Below are positions 23,558 through 33,414 of a stretch of 64,000 nucleotides of DNA, piece after piece. Under the pieces are notes generated by a model. It had not been told where the DNA came from and ran no database searches. It was given only the letters and a program-made list of their open reading frames with translations. Source of the stretch: MKSF01 sp037190225. Lineage in GTDB: Bacteria > Bacteroidota > Bacteroidia > Chitinophagales > Chitinophagaceae. Made by a program: the position numbers and the translations under genes. The number at the start of each line of letters is the position of its first letter. Position 1 is the first letter of the stretch. The DNA lies in contig JBBCJL010000001.1 in NCBI GenBank assembly GCA_037190225.1, positions 434,001-498,000 on the forward strand, read 5' to 3'.

Positions 23558-23690
23558 AGCCTTTATTTACAACCGTCTTACCTCTTTTTGATCTTTAATG
23601 TTTTTTTTACTGAAAATTTATTTTTAAAAACTGTGATACTGTCCGGGTAGGGACAGGACAGGCAGGTATTGACGGACTCGGGCATAAAAA
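23558..23690. other. Right boundary of the A+T-rich island
   Basis: No gene and no attC-like core are visible here. The sequence passes from A+T-rich (T- and A-runs to about 23630) into G+C-richer DNA at about 23640. No direct repeat shared with the left boundary (10243-10345) was found by eye. Confidence 0.5.
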
Positions 23691-23721
23691 TATCGCAATG
23701 CCTGAAAAGCGCATTGCGATA
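23686..23721 (-). terminator. Terminator of the TamB-TonB-DUF4249 operon
   Basis: A perfect 11-bp inverted repeat (23691-23701 with 23711-23721) with a 9-nt loop is followed, on the minus strand, by a T-run (the AAAAA at 23686-23690 on the + strand). It lies 41 bp past the DUF4249 stop. Confidence 0.75.
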
Positions 23722-23761
23722 CCTGAAGCCGGCATATAGGCTCAGCATAGTCAAATTGCTT

Positions 23762-24595
23762 TTAGTAATCAGCGATGATGCTCTTCCTACTGACGGTAGC
23801 GGCATTGAATACACCGATCACGTTCTTCCCGAACACATTGGAACGGGGATTGGCAGGGTTGCTGAGCGCGGCAGAGCTGTTCTGCCCTAAAGTGAAATAG
23901 AACTCATATACAGGCTTGGAAATGGAGAATAATTCCACGGTCAGGGTATCGCCGTTACTGAATTCTGCTACGGAATCCTCCCTGTCGATATTCCTGAAGA
24001 ATACAGGGCTTTTATTGACCTGCCCGTCTATGAACTCATCCGAATCGTAGCTGGCGGGAAGCGTATTCTGGCCGTTCAGGTAGCTTTTTAGCAGGTAGTA
24101 ATTGCCCCGGCCCGGGGGATCCTTATACACAGGTACGCCTACATATATGTCCCTGCCCAGGAACATGCTGAACTCGGACAGCTCTATCTTAATGGAGTCA
24201 AGCGCCACCTTGGTCTCCGGGACGGTACACACGGCGGTCAGCGTATCTCCCCCGATAGCAACGTATAATTCATAGGAACTGCCGGTGCGTGCGGCCAGGG
24301 CTGCATTGGTGTACCGGGTTGTGAAGGCCCCGATGGTCATCGGGTAGCTTATATTGTCCTGAAGGTCCTTGATCCATACCGTTGCATAATAAATGCGCTC
24401 AAAACTGTTGTCCTCATCGAATGGCTTGGACCTGGAGATAGTTACAAAATTATAGCCCTCTTCATCCGTTATCAGCGCATCTATGATATAGCGTTGCTCG
24501 GCCTTTTTAAGGTCAATATCTATTACCTTCTGGCAGGAGGAGAACAACGCCGTCAGTCCCAGTGACAGGAGGGTGCAGTGCAATATATTTTTCAT
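23762..24595 (-). CDS. DUF4249 family lipoprotein
   Basis: The 277-residue protein has a lipobox signal (LTALFSSC) and the DUF4249 opening KVIDIDLKKAEQRYIIDALI, followed by beta-rich segments and PVYEFYFTLGQ near the end. Family members in Bacteroidota are outer-membrane-associated lipoproteins almost always encoded right after a TonB-dependent receptor, as here (8-bp gap). A role as accessory lipoprotein of that receptor is inferred from this constant pairing; the ligand is not known. Confidence 0.9.
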   Translation of the reverse strand: MKNILHCTLLSLGLTALFSSCQKVIDIDLKKAEQRYIIDALITDEEGYNFVTISRSKPFDEDNSFERIYYATVWIKDLQDNISYPMTIGAFTTRYTNAALAARTGSSYELYVAIGGDTLTAVCTVPETKVALDSIKIELSEFSMFLGRDIYVGVPVYKDPPGRGNYYLLKSYLNGQNTLPASYDSDEFIDGQVNKSPVFFRNIDREDSVAEFSNGDTLTVELFSISKPVYEFYFTLGQNSSAALSNPANPRSNVFGKNVIGVFNAATVSRKSIIADY

Positions 24596-24603
24596 AAGGA
24601 TCG

Positions 24604-26940
24604 CTAGAATTTAAAATTATAGGAAATGGAAGGGACAAATTTGAACAGGGCCGTACGCTTGGCCTGTGTCCTGCTTGGGTCATCCGGGTCATCTTCAAAG
24701 GTGATGGTATAGGCGTTTTCCCTGCCGTACACATTGAACATACCTACCGTCAGCTCCGATTCCCAGCGTCCTTTCCGTTTGCCCAGCTGGTAGGTGGCGT
24801 TCAGGTCCATCCTGTGATAGGCGGGCATTCTGTAGCCATTGCGTTCCGTGTAGAGGAAGACCGTACGGTTATCTATGGTATATTTCCCGCTCGGGAATGT
24901 TACGGCATTGCCGGTATAGTACACGAACGTGCCGGATAAGGTAAGCTTCCTGGTGATATCGTATATGGCTACTACCGAAATATCGTGTGTCCTGTCGTGG
25001 CGGGCGGCGTACCATTCCCCGTTATTGATGCCGTCAATTTGCTTTTCTGTTCTCGCTAAGGTATAGCCTACCCAACCGGTCAATTTCCCTTTATTCTTTC
25101 TTACCAGTAATTCCGCGCCATAGGCCCTGGCTACGCCGTACAGCAGCTGGGTCTCAATGGCATCATTGCTCAGGATATTGACACCGTCCACATAGTCTAT
25201 CTGGTTATCCATTGTTTTATAATAGCCTTCCAGGGACAGGGCGAACATATTATCCTTTAAATTCTTGGCAATGCCCAGCGACACCTGGTGGGATCGTTCC
25301 GGCTGAATGATATTATTGGTCGGGATCCATTTGTCGGTGGGGTTGGATGCTGCGGAATTGGACAGCAGGTGCATATACTGCGCATTGCGGGCATAGGCGG
25401 CCTTTACGGCCAGGGAAGGGTTGATGACGTAATTGGCAGACAGTCTCGGCTCCGGGTTAATGTAGGATTTTACGAATGCGCCCTTATCATAATACCGCGT
25501 GTCGGTCACCTTCCTGTTCTCGTCCAGGGTATAAAACGGCTGCTCGCCTCCCAATGCTGTAAAGGTGGATATCCGCAGCCCGTAGTCGATGGTCAGCTTC
25601 CGGGTAGCTTTCCAGGTATTGTTGGCATAAACGGCATTCTCCCAGCTGTAGTTCAGCGGCAGATCCTGGATGTTGATATCACCGGTGTAGCTGCCGGGAT
25701 TTACCTTATGGTACACGGACTGGAAGCCCGCTTTGATCTCATTGTTGGCATTGAGGAAATAGCTGAACTCCTGTTTCAGGGACCAGTCCCTGATCCTGGA
25801 TTTGATGGTGCTGTTGAAGACGTTCAGGTCTACTTTCACGTTATAGGCAAAATCATTGTAGGCTACGGTCGTATTGGAGAACAATTTCGGGTTGACCTGG
25901 TAGTTCCAGCGTACGGACCCGGTCCTGTTGCCCCAGTCCAGCCCGAATGCGTTGGCGATGCCAAGATTGTCCTGCCCCAGGTAACCGGAGAAAAATACCC
26001 GGTGCTTGTCAGATATTTTATAGCTGGCCTTGGCGTTCAGGTCGTAAAAATTGAGAATGGTTTTCTGCAGCGAGGTGTCATTGCTCAGCTTCAGGAACAG
26101 GTCGGCATAGGTGCGGCGTCCGCTGATCATAAAAGAACCTTTATCTTTTACGATAGGACCTTCTACCAGCAGGCGGGAGGATATCAGCCCGATGCCGCCG
26201 CTTACGCTGTAATCCTGGTTATTGCCGTCTTTCATCTGGATATCCATAACGGACGAGAGACGGCCGCCGTACTGGGCCGGCATATTGCCTTTATAAAGGG
26301 TTACATTTTTGAGCGCATCGGAATTGAAGGTGGAAAAAAAGCCCAGCAGGTGGGAGGGATTGTACACCAGCACCTCATCCAGCAGCACGAGGTTCTGGTC
26401 GGCGGCGCCGCCCCTGACATAAAAAGAGCCGCTCCCGTCACCGTCCGACTTGACGCCGGGTAGCAGTGTGACCGCTTTGACGATGTCCCTCTCTCCGAAT
26501 AATACAGGCAGCTTATTGATCTCCTTGACATTGATCCTTTCCACGCCCATCCTGTTATCCGTGATATTGCTGTTGTCTGCCTGCGTGGAGATGCCGGCGC
26601 CTTCCAGCACATTGTCGGTTTCCTCGCGGAGTTTGATATCCAGTTTGGTATTACCGGATAACTGGACGTTCTCTACAATCGCTTCGTAGCCGATATTGGA
26701 AAAGGTAAGCTTATAGGAACCTTCCTCTATGGTAATGGAGTAAAACCCGTATTCATTACTGGTGGTAAACTGCGATTTGGTACCGGAGGCTTCTACTTCG
26801 GCGCCAATCAGTGTCTCTCCCTTTCTGGCATCGGTAATATAGCCGCTGATCGTGTATTTTTTCTGTGCATAGCTCATGAGTTGCGTCAGCAGGCATAAAA
26901 CGGTCAATGTACCATATACCAATGGTTTAGTTGTTTTCAT
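24604..26940 (-). CDS. TonB-dependent receptor with carboxypeptidase-like N-terminal domain
   Basis: The 778-residue outer-membrane receptor has a signal peptide (to about SYAQ), a carboxypeptidase-regulatory-like domain (residues ~28-110; YTISGYITDARKGETLIGA), a plug domain (residues ~125-240; SFYVRGGAADQNLVLLDEV and PAQYGGRLSSVMD) and a beta-barrel ending in the C-terminal aromatic SISYNFKF. It is shorter than SusC-type receptors and no SusD is nearby, so a siderophore, peptide or small-molecule substrate is more likely than glycan. Its start overlaps the end of the TamB-like gene by 14 bp, and DUF4249 follows 8 bp after its stop: a three-gene operon. Confidence 0.93.
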   Translation of the reverse strand: MKTTKPLVYGTLTVLCLLTQLMSYAQKKYTISGYITDARKGETLIGAEVEASGTKSQFTTSNEYGFYSITIEEGSYKLTFSNIGYEAIVENVQLSGNTKLDIKLREETDNVLEGAGISTQADNSNITDNRMGVERINVKEINKLPVLFGERDIVKAVTLLPGVKSDGDGSGSFYVRGGAADQNLVLLDEVLVYNPSHLLGFFSTFNSDALKNVTLYKGNMPAQYGGRLSSVMDIQMKDGNNQDYSVSGGIGLISSRLLVEGPIVKDKGSFMISGRRTYADLFLKLSNDTSLQKTILNFYDLNAKASYKISDKHRVFFSGYLGQDNLGIANAFGLDWGNRTGSVRWNYQVNPKLFSNTTVAYNDFAYNVKVDLNVFNSTIKSRIRDWSLKQEFSYFLNANNEIKAGFQSVYHKVNPGSYTGDINIQDLPLNYSWENAVYANNTWKATRKLTIDYGLRISTFTALGGEQPFYTLDENRKVTDTRYYDKGAFVKSYINPEPRLSANYVINPSLAVKAAYARNAQYMHLLSNSAASNPTDKWIPTNNIIQPERSHQVSLGIAKNLKDNMFALSLEGYYKTMDNQIDYVDGVNILSNDAIETQLLYGVARAYGAELLVRKNKGKLTGWVGYTLARTEKQIDGINNGEWYAARHDRTHDISVVAIYDITRKLTLSGTFVYYTGNAVTFPSGKYTIDNRTVFLYTERNGYRMPAYHRMDLNATYQLGKRKGRWESELTVGMFNVYGRENAYTITFEDDPDDPSRTQAKRTALFKFVPSISYNFKF

Positions 26941-29900
26941 ATGTTCCGGTGTTTATAAGCGTATCCTTGTTGGGAGCAGCGTCAGTCTGTATGTTTTTTA
27001 GTGAATCCTTATGTTTATAATTGAAAAGATCGTTCCAGCCGGAAAACGAGCGCTTGAACATTAGTCCGGCGCCCTGCCTTCCTATATTCTGCTGGAACAC
27101 GGCATCGTAATTGCTGGTCCTGAATGCGTTCATCCGGATGCGGCCGTCCTTGGTGAGCAGATATTGTACCTTGAACTCGCCTGCAAGATTGTAATTGGTA
27201 TTATTATTGCCCCAGTCGTACACGCCGCCTACCTCCGTAACCAGCCGGTTGTCAAAGAAATTCTTCCTTACGTTCACGCCGGCTTCGTTCCTGTTGATAT
27301 AATTGGCGGGGTTGGACTGGTCATACCCTGAAAGCGCGTAGCTTTTGTATTTCAGGTTAATATACAGGTCCTCCACGCCCAGCAGCTTGTTCGCCAGGTT
27401 GGACAGCTGGGACGATGCAGTGGCGGAGAACAGCTCGCTCATATTCGTGATGGCGCCGGCGGAAAGGCTGGTATTGTGCAGGCCTTCCGCCGGCAGGAAC
27501 TGCTTCAGCAGCAGCAGGCCGGCCACCTGGTTCAGCAGTTCTCTTTCGCTGGTATTGATCCGCTGCAATTTCTGGTGCGCGTAGGTCCCGACGGAGCGGT
27601 TTTCCACCAGTCCCAGCCTGAAGGTGAGCTGGGGCTGGCTCAGGGCGCCCTGCATATTCAGGTTGATATTGATAGGCTGCGGCATCTGCGCATCCGTGAT
27701 CTCTGCATTGTTCAGTCCGAGCCGGTCGGTCTCATTGGCGATCAGGTCGTACAGGCGCGCCTGTACGCGGGCATTGGCCTTTACATTCAGGTCCGCATCA
27801 TACAGGTCGCCTGTCCATTTGATCACGCTGCCGGACTCCAGTATGAACTTCTGCTGGTAGTTCAGGACCTCCATCTGCTTAAAGGCGAAATTATATTCTC
27901 CTTCCTCGATGACATAATTGCCGTTCAGCCTTATGGCACCGTTGGAAGGTATCTCCATCACGATATTGCCATTGCCGGTCACCTGCAGCTTATCGCCGGT
28001 AGACTCGTCCAGGATGATGGTCGCTTCCAGGTCCGGTGTGACAATGGCATCTATCTTTAAGTTATAAATAAAGGGTGGCGGCTGTAAAAAGCTCTTCCTG
28101 TCCGTATTGCTTTTCTTGAAAGTGATGTATTCGTAACTGGAATAATCTCCGCCACTGGAAATGGGGATGAAGAGCCTGGAGCCCCTTAAGGGCCTGCCCA
28201 CTACATTCATTCTGAGATTATTGATCATGCCAGTCAGGGTAACGTTGGTCTGGGCAATAATATTGCCGTAGAAGTAATCATTTTCTGATTTATCCAGGCT
28301 CAGTATGCGGATCCTGTCGTTGCTGAAGCCCAGGTTGAAGGCGTAGTGTTGCCAGCCGGAATAAGTTATGCTGCCGTTCAGGGTGCCTTTGTTATAGAGC
28401 GCGTCCCGTATCTCCATATTCTGGAACCGGAAAGCATTGTCGGCTATCTTCAGCCGGTGATGATCTATGAAATAGGGCACGCCCGTAATATAAGGTGTGA
28501 CCGTTATATTCTTCAGCAGGACATCCCCGCTGTATACCGGCTGGTATATGCTGCCGTCCAGCAGTATCTTGGCAGAAAGGGTTCCGCCTATATTATGTAT
28601 ATAATCTTTGGTGAACGGCTGTATCCATTCCATCGGGGCCTCGTCTATGGTGATCCTGCCCTTAAGCTCAGGATGACGGCGGCTGTAATTGCCCTGTATG
28701 TCAAACTGTACCTCTCCTATATCCGAGTGCAGGGTGGTGCGGGGCGAAAGGCTGAAGGTCGATTTTGTAAGGTCAGCATTCCCGGAGGCTTCCAGGTGCC
28801 CGAAACGGATATCATCAATATAGAGCGTATCAATGCTCAGGTCATAGGCGACCCGGGGCTGTTCGAAAATGTCGGTGCAATACACGCTGCCGTTGATATT
28901 GCCGTTGATAAAGAATTCAGTGATGCCCATCATATTATTGATAGGGTTGGTTTCCACGTTATGGAGGCCGATGGCAATGCTGTTGGGCATTACCCGGTCC
29001 TTATTCAGCGTGAGCATCTGCCTGCCCGACTGCAGGGTCACATTGTTAAGGTACAGGAATCCCGGGCTGATGATAATGGTATTGGGACTCTGCAGCTCCC
29101 ATTTTTTGTGGTTGAAAAAGATGTTCGAGGGCGCTATATTGACATAAAAGCTGTCTGCATTGCCGCTGATGCTTCCATGGATCTCGGCATTCCCCAGCGT
29201 ATTGATCGACTCGGTCTTGATGCTGAAATTACCATTGTTGTTAAAAAAGTCGGAGTTCAGCTGCAGGGTGGAGGCTATCTCATAATCCCCGAAGCTGAAA
29301 TTCTCCAGCGTCACGTCCTGGTTCAGCCCTTCCTGCGTACCCCATATCCTGAGCTGCCCGTTGCTGAAATTATAATCTGCGATGCTTAAATAGGGTATGG
29401 TGCCCCTGATGCTGAGATCATTGGTGCTGTTGTTGAACCGGCCGGTGACATGCGCCCCGGAGTGAAGCCTGATAGGGATATTGATGAGCCTGAAGAAATC
29501 GTCCGATTCCTTGGTCTGTATCGTAAAGTCGAAATCCTGCAGGTCGCCCGCGGCCGTAGCGGTAAAATAATTCGGGAAGTAGCGGCTGAAATAGCTGATA
29601 AAGGCATCCGGAAGCGTGCTGAACCGGAAGTTCCCGTACATATTGGCGTCAATACCGTTGGTCAGGAAGGATACATTCTTCTTCTGGTTGCTGATAGTGG
29701 AGCTCAGGTAGAACTGGTTCAGGTGGAGCGGCTGGCCGCCCACGCTCATTTCCATATTGTAGAACAGCAGGGAGCCCAGGAAGTCGTCCGGGTTGGTGCC
29801 GGTAAAGTTCATGTTCACCTCGGCGCTGCCTACCAGCGGGTGGCTGGTCCAGTGCAATGCCTGCGTGCTGATATGGTAGAGCCTGGCATCCAGGCTGTAA

Positions 29901-31699
29901 TGGGCACGGTTCTGCTCGAATAATATCTTGCCGTTGCTGATATCCACGTTGAAGTTGGAATCCCTGGACAGCACACTGCCGCTGAAGGCGTGATCATTGT
30001 AGCGTGCCATAACGTCTACATCACGGTAGTTATAATCCAGGAATTCGAGCTGCCCTATCTGGGTGTTGAAATGTATTTCCCGCTGCGCCTCAGACAGGCC
30101 GGTACCGTCAAAGGTGGCTTTCAGGGTAGCGGTGCCCAGCTCCCGGACGTTGGTGAGCGAACCGATGTCCAGGCGTTCCAGCTGCAGGTCCCCGGAATAT
30201 TGCAGCATGCCTGCCAGGGCATTTTTAACTTTCAGGTTGGCAGCTATGGTACCGTTATTGCCCTGCAGCCGGAAGGAGGCGTCAAAATCGTTGAGCAGCC
30301 CGGCGAAATGACCGGCAGCCTTGAAAGCGCCCAGCGGTTCGGCATTGAAATAGGGCTGCTGCTGCAGCTCCGGCACATATTTTAAAATGTCCTTACCGTT
30401 GCCGCTAAGCTGCGCATCACGGACCTCAATGCGGATATTGGCCACATCCGGTATGTGGCTGATGGCAAAGTCTCCTTCAAACCTGTTGGTGCCGTCACTG
30501 ATGCTGATCCCCGGGGAAGACAACTCGGCCACGGTACCGGAGGCCCTGCCTTCCAGCCCGAATTCATGACCCCGGATGCGTTCTATGGCATCTGTGAAAT
30601 ACAGGATATCATTGATGCCGACCCGTGATCTCCGGAAATTCCCTGTCATTTTTACACGGTCGATATACTGCAGGAAGTCGGGGAAATGATCATAATGCAT
30701 GGCATAATAATCACTGATCTCGCTATTATTGGTGCGCAGGTAAAGGTTGCTGCATTCCGATATATTGGGAGATACCTTTACAAGGCTCCTGAATTCCCGG
30801 ATGGCGAGACCGCATCTTTCCTGTGCCTTGAGGTGCAGCACATTGCCCTTTACCGTATCGCCTGCTATGGTAATATCCCGGATGCTGGTAGCGATACCGG
30901 TAATATCCAGGTGCCATTCATCGAAAAAGTTATCAGGGGCCTTATGTTCCGGGTGTTCCAGGAAAAACCGGCTGCTGCTGATGTCGATCGTGCCGATGTC
31001 GAATGTCCATCCCCCGGGGTTAAAGGGCGTGCTTTCCGAAAGATGGTGCGGATGCGGCGTGCGGACGCGGGGCGGCCTGCCGCCGGTGTACTCCAGGATA
31101 CCCAGGAGCAGTTCATCCCCCTTTACGGAAGACAGGCGCACTTTTTTGCGCTTATAATCTATATGATCGCCATTGATCCTGAAATTGCCGGCCTCAAAAT
31201 AATAATCGGTACCTATCCACTGGTCTTTATAGGCAAACCGCACATCTTGCAGGACGATATCCTGTACCTGCCATTCCGGGAGCACCGTGTCGGAAGGATC
31301 CGGTGCGCTCCGTGCGGCAAAATTGTCTGCGATGTACCGGTAGTTCCATGTCTCGCTGTCCCTGGGCCGTTGCAGCAGCACCTGCACATGCTTCAGCTCA
31401 AGCCCGTACAGGGTAGGGTCGTCCTTCAGGAAGAAGAAATTATTAAGCCGTACATTGATATCGCCAGCATAGAGCAGGGTATCCTGCTGCCGGTCGAGCA
31501 CCAGGATATCTTCCAGGTGAGCCCGGTCGAAAAAATAGATGCTGACACGCCCGATGCTGACATGGGTGCCGAGCCTTTTGCTGATGTAAGTGGTGAACTG
31601 CCGGGTAATATAGGTCTGTACCGGGCTTAAATTAAGGATTAAGCCCGACAGCACCACTAATATAAGCAGTACGAGAACTGATCTTTTAATAAATCGAAT
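26927..31699 (-). CDS. TamB-like translocation and assembly module protein (DUF490), probable non-standard start codon
   Basis: This is a very long (about 1580-1590 residues) repetitive beta-strand protein with the TamB C-terminal domain near residues ~1140-1480 (for example ITFKKSNTDRK, then GDKLQVTGNGNIVMEIPSNG and IEEGEYNFAF). TamB-like proteins span the periplasm and help lipid or outer-membrane protein transport. The first ordinary start (GTG at 31657) falls in the middle of the N-terminal membrane anchor. The frame is open back to a stop at 31724-31726 and encodes FIRFIKRSVLVLLILVVLSG, which looks like the true anchor, but there is no ATG, GTG or TTG. ATT at 31699 or CTG at 31711 are the candidates; 31699 is used here. 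Confidence 0.85.
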   Translation of the reverse strand: MRFIKRSVLVLLILVVLSGLILNLSPVQTYITRQFTTYISKRLGTHVSIGRVSIYFFDRAHLEDILVLDRQQDTLLYAGDINVRLNNFFFLKDDPTLYGLELKHVQVLLQRPRDSETWNYRYIADNFAARSAPDPSDTVLPEWQVQDIVLQDVRFAYKDQWIGTDYYFEAGNFRINGDHIDYKRKKVRLSSVKGDELLLGILEYTGGRPPRVRTPHPHHLSESTPFNPGGWTFDIGTIDISSSRFFLEHPEHKAPDNFFDEWHLDITGIATSIRDITIAGDTVKGNVLHLKAQERCGLAIREFRSLVKVSPNISECSNLYLRTNNSEISDYYAMHYDHFPDFLQYIDRVKMTGNFRRSRVGINDILYFTDAIERIRGHEFGLEGRASGTVAELSSPGISISDGTNRFEGDFAISHIPDVANIRIEVRDAQLSGNGKDILKYVPELQQQPYFNAEPLGAFKAAGHFAGLLNDFDASFRLQGNNGTIAANLKVKNALAGMLQYSGDLQLERLDIGSLTNVRELGTATLKATFDGTGLSEAQREIHFNTQIGQLEFLDYNYRDVDVMARYNDHAFSGSVLSRDSNFNVDISNGKILFEQNRAHYSLDARLYHISTQALHWTSHPLVGSAEVNMNFTGTNPDDFLGSLLFYNMEMSVGGQPLHLNQFYLSSTISNQKKNVSFLTNGIDANMYGNFRFSTLPDAFISYFSRYFPNYFTATAAGDLQDFDFTIQTKESDDFFRLINIPIRLHSGAHVTGRFNNSTNDLSIRGTIPYLSIADYNFSNGQLRIWGTQEGLNQDVTLENFSFGDYEIASTLQLNSDFFNNNGNFSIKTESINTLGNAEIHGSISGNADSFYVNIAPSNIFFNHKKWELQSPNTIIISPGFLYLNNVTLQSGRQMLTLNKDRVMPNSIAIGLHNVETNPINNMMGITEFFINGNINGSVYCTDIFEQPRVAYDLSIDTLYIDDIRFGHLEASGNADLTKSTFSLSPRTTLHSDIGEVQFDIQGNYSRRHPELKGRITIDEAPMEWIQPFTKDYIHNIGGTLSAKILLDGSIYQPVYSGDVLLKNITVTPYITGVPYFIDHHRLKIADNAFRFQNMEIRDALYNKGTLNGSITYSGWQHYAFNLGFSNDRIRILSLDKSENDYFYGNIIAQTNVTLTGMINNLRMNVVGRPLRGSRLFIPISSGGDYSSYEYITFKKSNTDRKSFLQPPPFIYNLKIDAIVTPDLEATIILDESTGDKLQVTGNGNIVMEIPSNGAIRLNGNYVIEEGEYNFAFKQMEVLNYQQKFILESGSVIKWTGDLYDADLNVKANARVQARLYDLIANETDRLGLNNAEITDAQMPQPININLNMQGALSQPQLTFRLGLVENRSVGTYAHQKLQRINTSERELLNQVAGLLLLKQFLPAEGLHNTSLSAGAITNMSELFSATASSQLSNLANKLLGVEDLYINLKYKSYALSGYDQSNPANYINRNEAGVNVRKNFFDNRLVTEVGGVYDWGNNNTNYNLAGEFKVQYLLTKDGRIRMNAFRTSNYDAVFQQNIGRQGAGLMFKRSFSGWNDLFNYKHKDSLKNIQTDAAPNKDTLINTGTYENN

Positions 31700-31728
31700 G
31701 AAATGTTTCAGCCCTTTTGAATTTTATA

Positions 31729-31736
31729 CAAATATA
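31729..31736 (-). promoter_or_regulatory. Candidate -7 element of the TamB operon
   Basis: On the minus strand TATATTTG fits TAnnTTTG. Transcription would start near 31722-31725, close to the last upstream stop codon of the TamB frame, leaving a very short leader. No clear TTTG -33 partner is present. Confidence 0.35.
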
Positions 31737-31911
31737 CTATAACAAACAGTAGTTATGTATGAGGATATTCTTAATGAGATACTAACGCAGTCGGATTGAG
31801 GAATGCGTGACGGGATTTCTGTAAGGTGCATTAAACCAAAGGTACGGTAATGAGTCTTAGATATATATTAGCCACAGGGCAATGGTCGCTCACCTTTTAA
31901 ATTTTGAAGTC

Positions 31912-33318
31912 ATGTTTACAATGAAGAATATAAGCAAAAGCCTGGTCGTTTTCTGGACTGCCATTACACTACTGGTAACGGCAGGCACATCTGCAAAGGC
32001 ACAGCAGCAGTATGTGGATTTTGATGTTTTTTACAATGAATTATCACCTTACGGTAACTGGTATAACGATCCGGATTACGGGTATGTATGGCAGCCGAGG
32101 GAGATCAATAATTTCCAGCCGTATTATACCAACGGCTACTGGGTAATGACCGAGTACGGCAATACCTGGGTATCCAATTATGCCTGGGGCTGGGCCCCGT
32201 TTCACTACGGGCGCTGGACCATGGGCAGGATGGGCTGGGTATGGATCCCCGGCACCCAGTGGGGACCGGCCTGGGTAGAATGGCGCCAGGGTGGCGGCAA
32301 CTACGGCTGGGCACCTATGGCCCCGCAGGTTCAGATCAATATTTCCGTAGGCGGATGGGTGACACCTTACGACTGGTTCGTATTCATTCCCCAGCGAAAT
32401 ATCTACAACCGGAATTTCTATAACTATCATCGTCCGTACAATCATATGGCTATCTATAATAAGACCATTATTATAAATAACTACTACAATGACAGGAATA
32501 ACAGGCCCATTTATAATTACGGGCCCAGGGGCGAGGATATCAGGCGTCATACGGGCAGGAATGTACCTGTTTACAGGGTGACCAATGCGGAGACCAGGAG
32601 CGCCACGCACGGCGCGAGAGGCAATGAGGTTGCGCTGTACAGGCCCAATGTCAGGGAAAGATCGGCTGCTGCTGCTCCGCGGGATGTAAGAAGCTATAAT
32701 AATGCTACATCGCCCAGAGGCAATGCCAATGTCAATAATGCCGGCAACAATAATGCTTCAGGCACCAGGGGGAATGCACCCGGCACCGAACCGCGCGGCA
32801 CGAACGCTGTGAATGCACGTGACAGCCGCCGTGATCAGCCTGCAACAACAAGCCCGTCCGTTAACCGTAATGCAGCTCCCAATACCGGCACACGTGCATC
32901 AGGAAACGTACCTGAAAGCAGGGGAACCAATGCCCCGGCCACTAACAGGAACGTGACAGCCCCGAGGACCGATAACTCCAGGCAGGTACAGCCCCGCAGC
33001 AGCAATGCACCCGCGCAGCGTAACCAGGTGGCCCCGGCCCCGAGAAGCGCCGCGCCTGCACCGAGAGCGGCCACACCTGCGCCCGAAAGGAGCGTCAACA
33101 ATATCAACAGGTCTTCGGGCTCCGGCAGGAGCGCCACGGCGGCCCCGCAGCCCAGGCAGTCCGCACCGGCGGGTGGCGGCGCAAGGACCCCAAGCCCTTC
33201 TGTGAACAGGGGCGCTGTGAACAGTGGCCGTTCTGAGAGCAGGCCGGCTATGAACAGCACAAGGGATGCAAGGCCTTCGGACGGAGGTGCTGCTTCCAGG
33301 GGTGGCTCCAGGCGTTAA
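31912..33318 (+). CDS. DUF6600-type secreted protein with a long low-complexity tail
   Basis: Starting at 31912 (or 31921) gives a signal peptide ending near SAKAQ. The folded part (residues ~25-190) is extraordinarily rich in Tyr, Trp and Gly with the repeated pattern YGYVWQP, YAWGWAPFHYGRW, GWVWIPGTQWGPAWVEWR, typical of YXWGXW/DUF6600 proteins. From about residue 230 to the end the sequence is disordered-looking, dominated by Ala, Pro, Arg, Asn and Ser (for example PAPRSAAPAPRAATPAPERS). The isoelectric point must be very high. Function unknown; a surface or envelope role is inferred. The upstream ATG at 31882 would spoil the signal peptide and is rejected. Confidence 0.85.
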   Translation: MFTMKNISKSLVVFWTAITLLVTAGTSAKAQQQYVDFDVFYNELSPYGNWYNDPDYGYVWQPREINNFQPYYTNGYWVMTEYGNTWVSNYAWGWAPFHYGRWTMGRMGWVWIPGTQWGPAWVEWRQGGGNYGWAPMAPQVQINISVGGWVTPYDWFVFIPQRNIYNRNFYNYHRPYNHMAIYNKTIIINNYYNDRNNRPIYNYGPRGEDIRRHTGRNVPVYRVTNAETRSATHGARGNEVALYRPNVRERSAAAAPRDVRSYNNATSPRGNANVNNAGNNNASGTRGNAPGTEPRGTNAVNARDSRRDQPATTSPSVNRNAAPNTGTRASGNVPESRGTNAPATNRNVTAPRTDNSRQVQPRSSNAPAQRNQVAPAPRSAAPAPRAATPAPERSVNNINRSSGSGRSATAAPQPRQSAPAGGGARTPSPSVNRGAVNSGRSESRPAMNSTRDARPSDGGAASRGGSRR

Positions 33319-33348
33319 AGTTGGTGGCATTAAAAAGATTAATATGTG

Positions 33349-33386
33349 AAAAAAGAGTGGTATCATAGGAGGTACCACTCTTTTTT
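33349..33386. terminator. Terminator after the DUF6600-type gene
   Basis: Perfect 14-bp inverted repeat (33349-33362 with 33373-33386) with A-run on the left and T-run on the right, 30 bp after the stop. It also shows that the next reading frame cannot start at the GTG at 33346. Confidence 0.85.
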
Positions 33387-33414
33387 TATATTTTTGCGCA
33401 GTTTTTTTCCAAAA

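Noticed and set aside
10243..23690. Conjugative element or prophage as the nature of the A+T-rich island
   Set aside because: No relaxase, mobilisation, capsid, tail or replication gene is visible, no tRNA lies at either edge and no flanking direct repeats were found by eye.
25288..26463. 391-codon + strand open frame
   Set aside because: It is antisense to the TonB-dependent receptor, has low-complexity Gly/Val-rich translation and no recognisable domain; it is a shadow of a G+C-rich gene.
28346..29389. 347-codon + strand frame, with others at 27476-28060 and 30686-31630
   Set aside because: All lie opposite the TamB-like gene, whose translation is coherent over ~1590 residues; the opposite frames have no motif and no promoter or spacing logic.
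33346..33414. Upstream GTG start of the barrel protein
   Set aside because: It lies within the terminator hairpin of the preceding gene and would mask the signal peptide.
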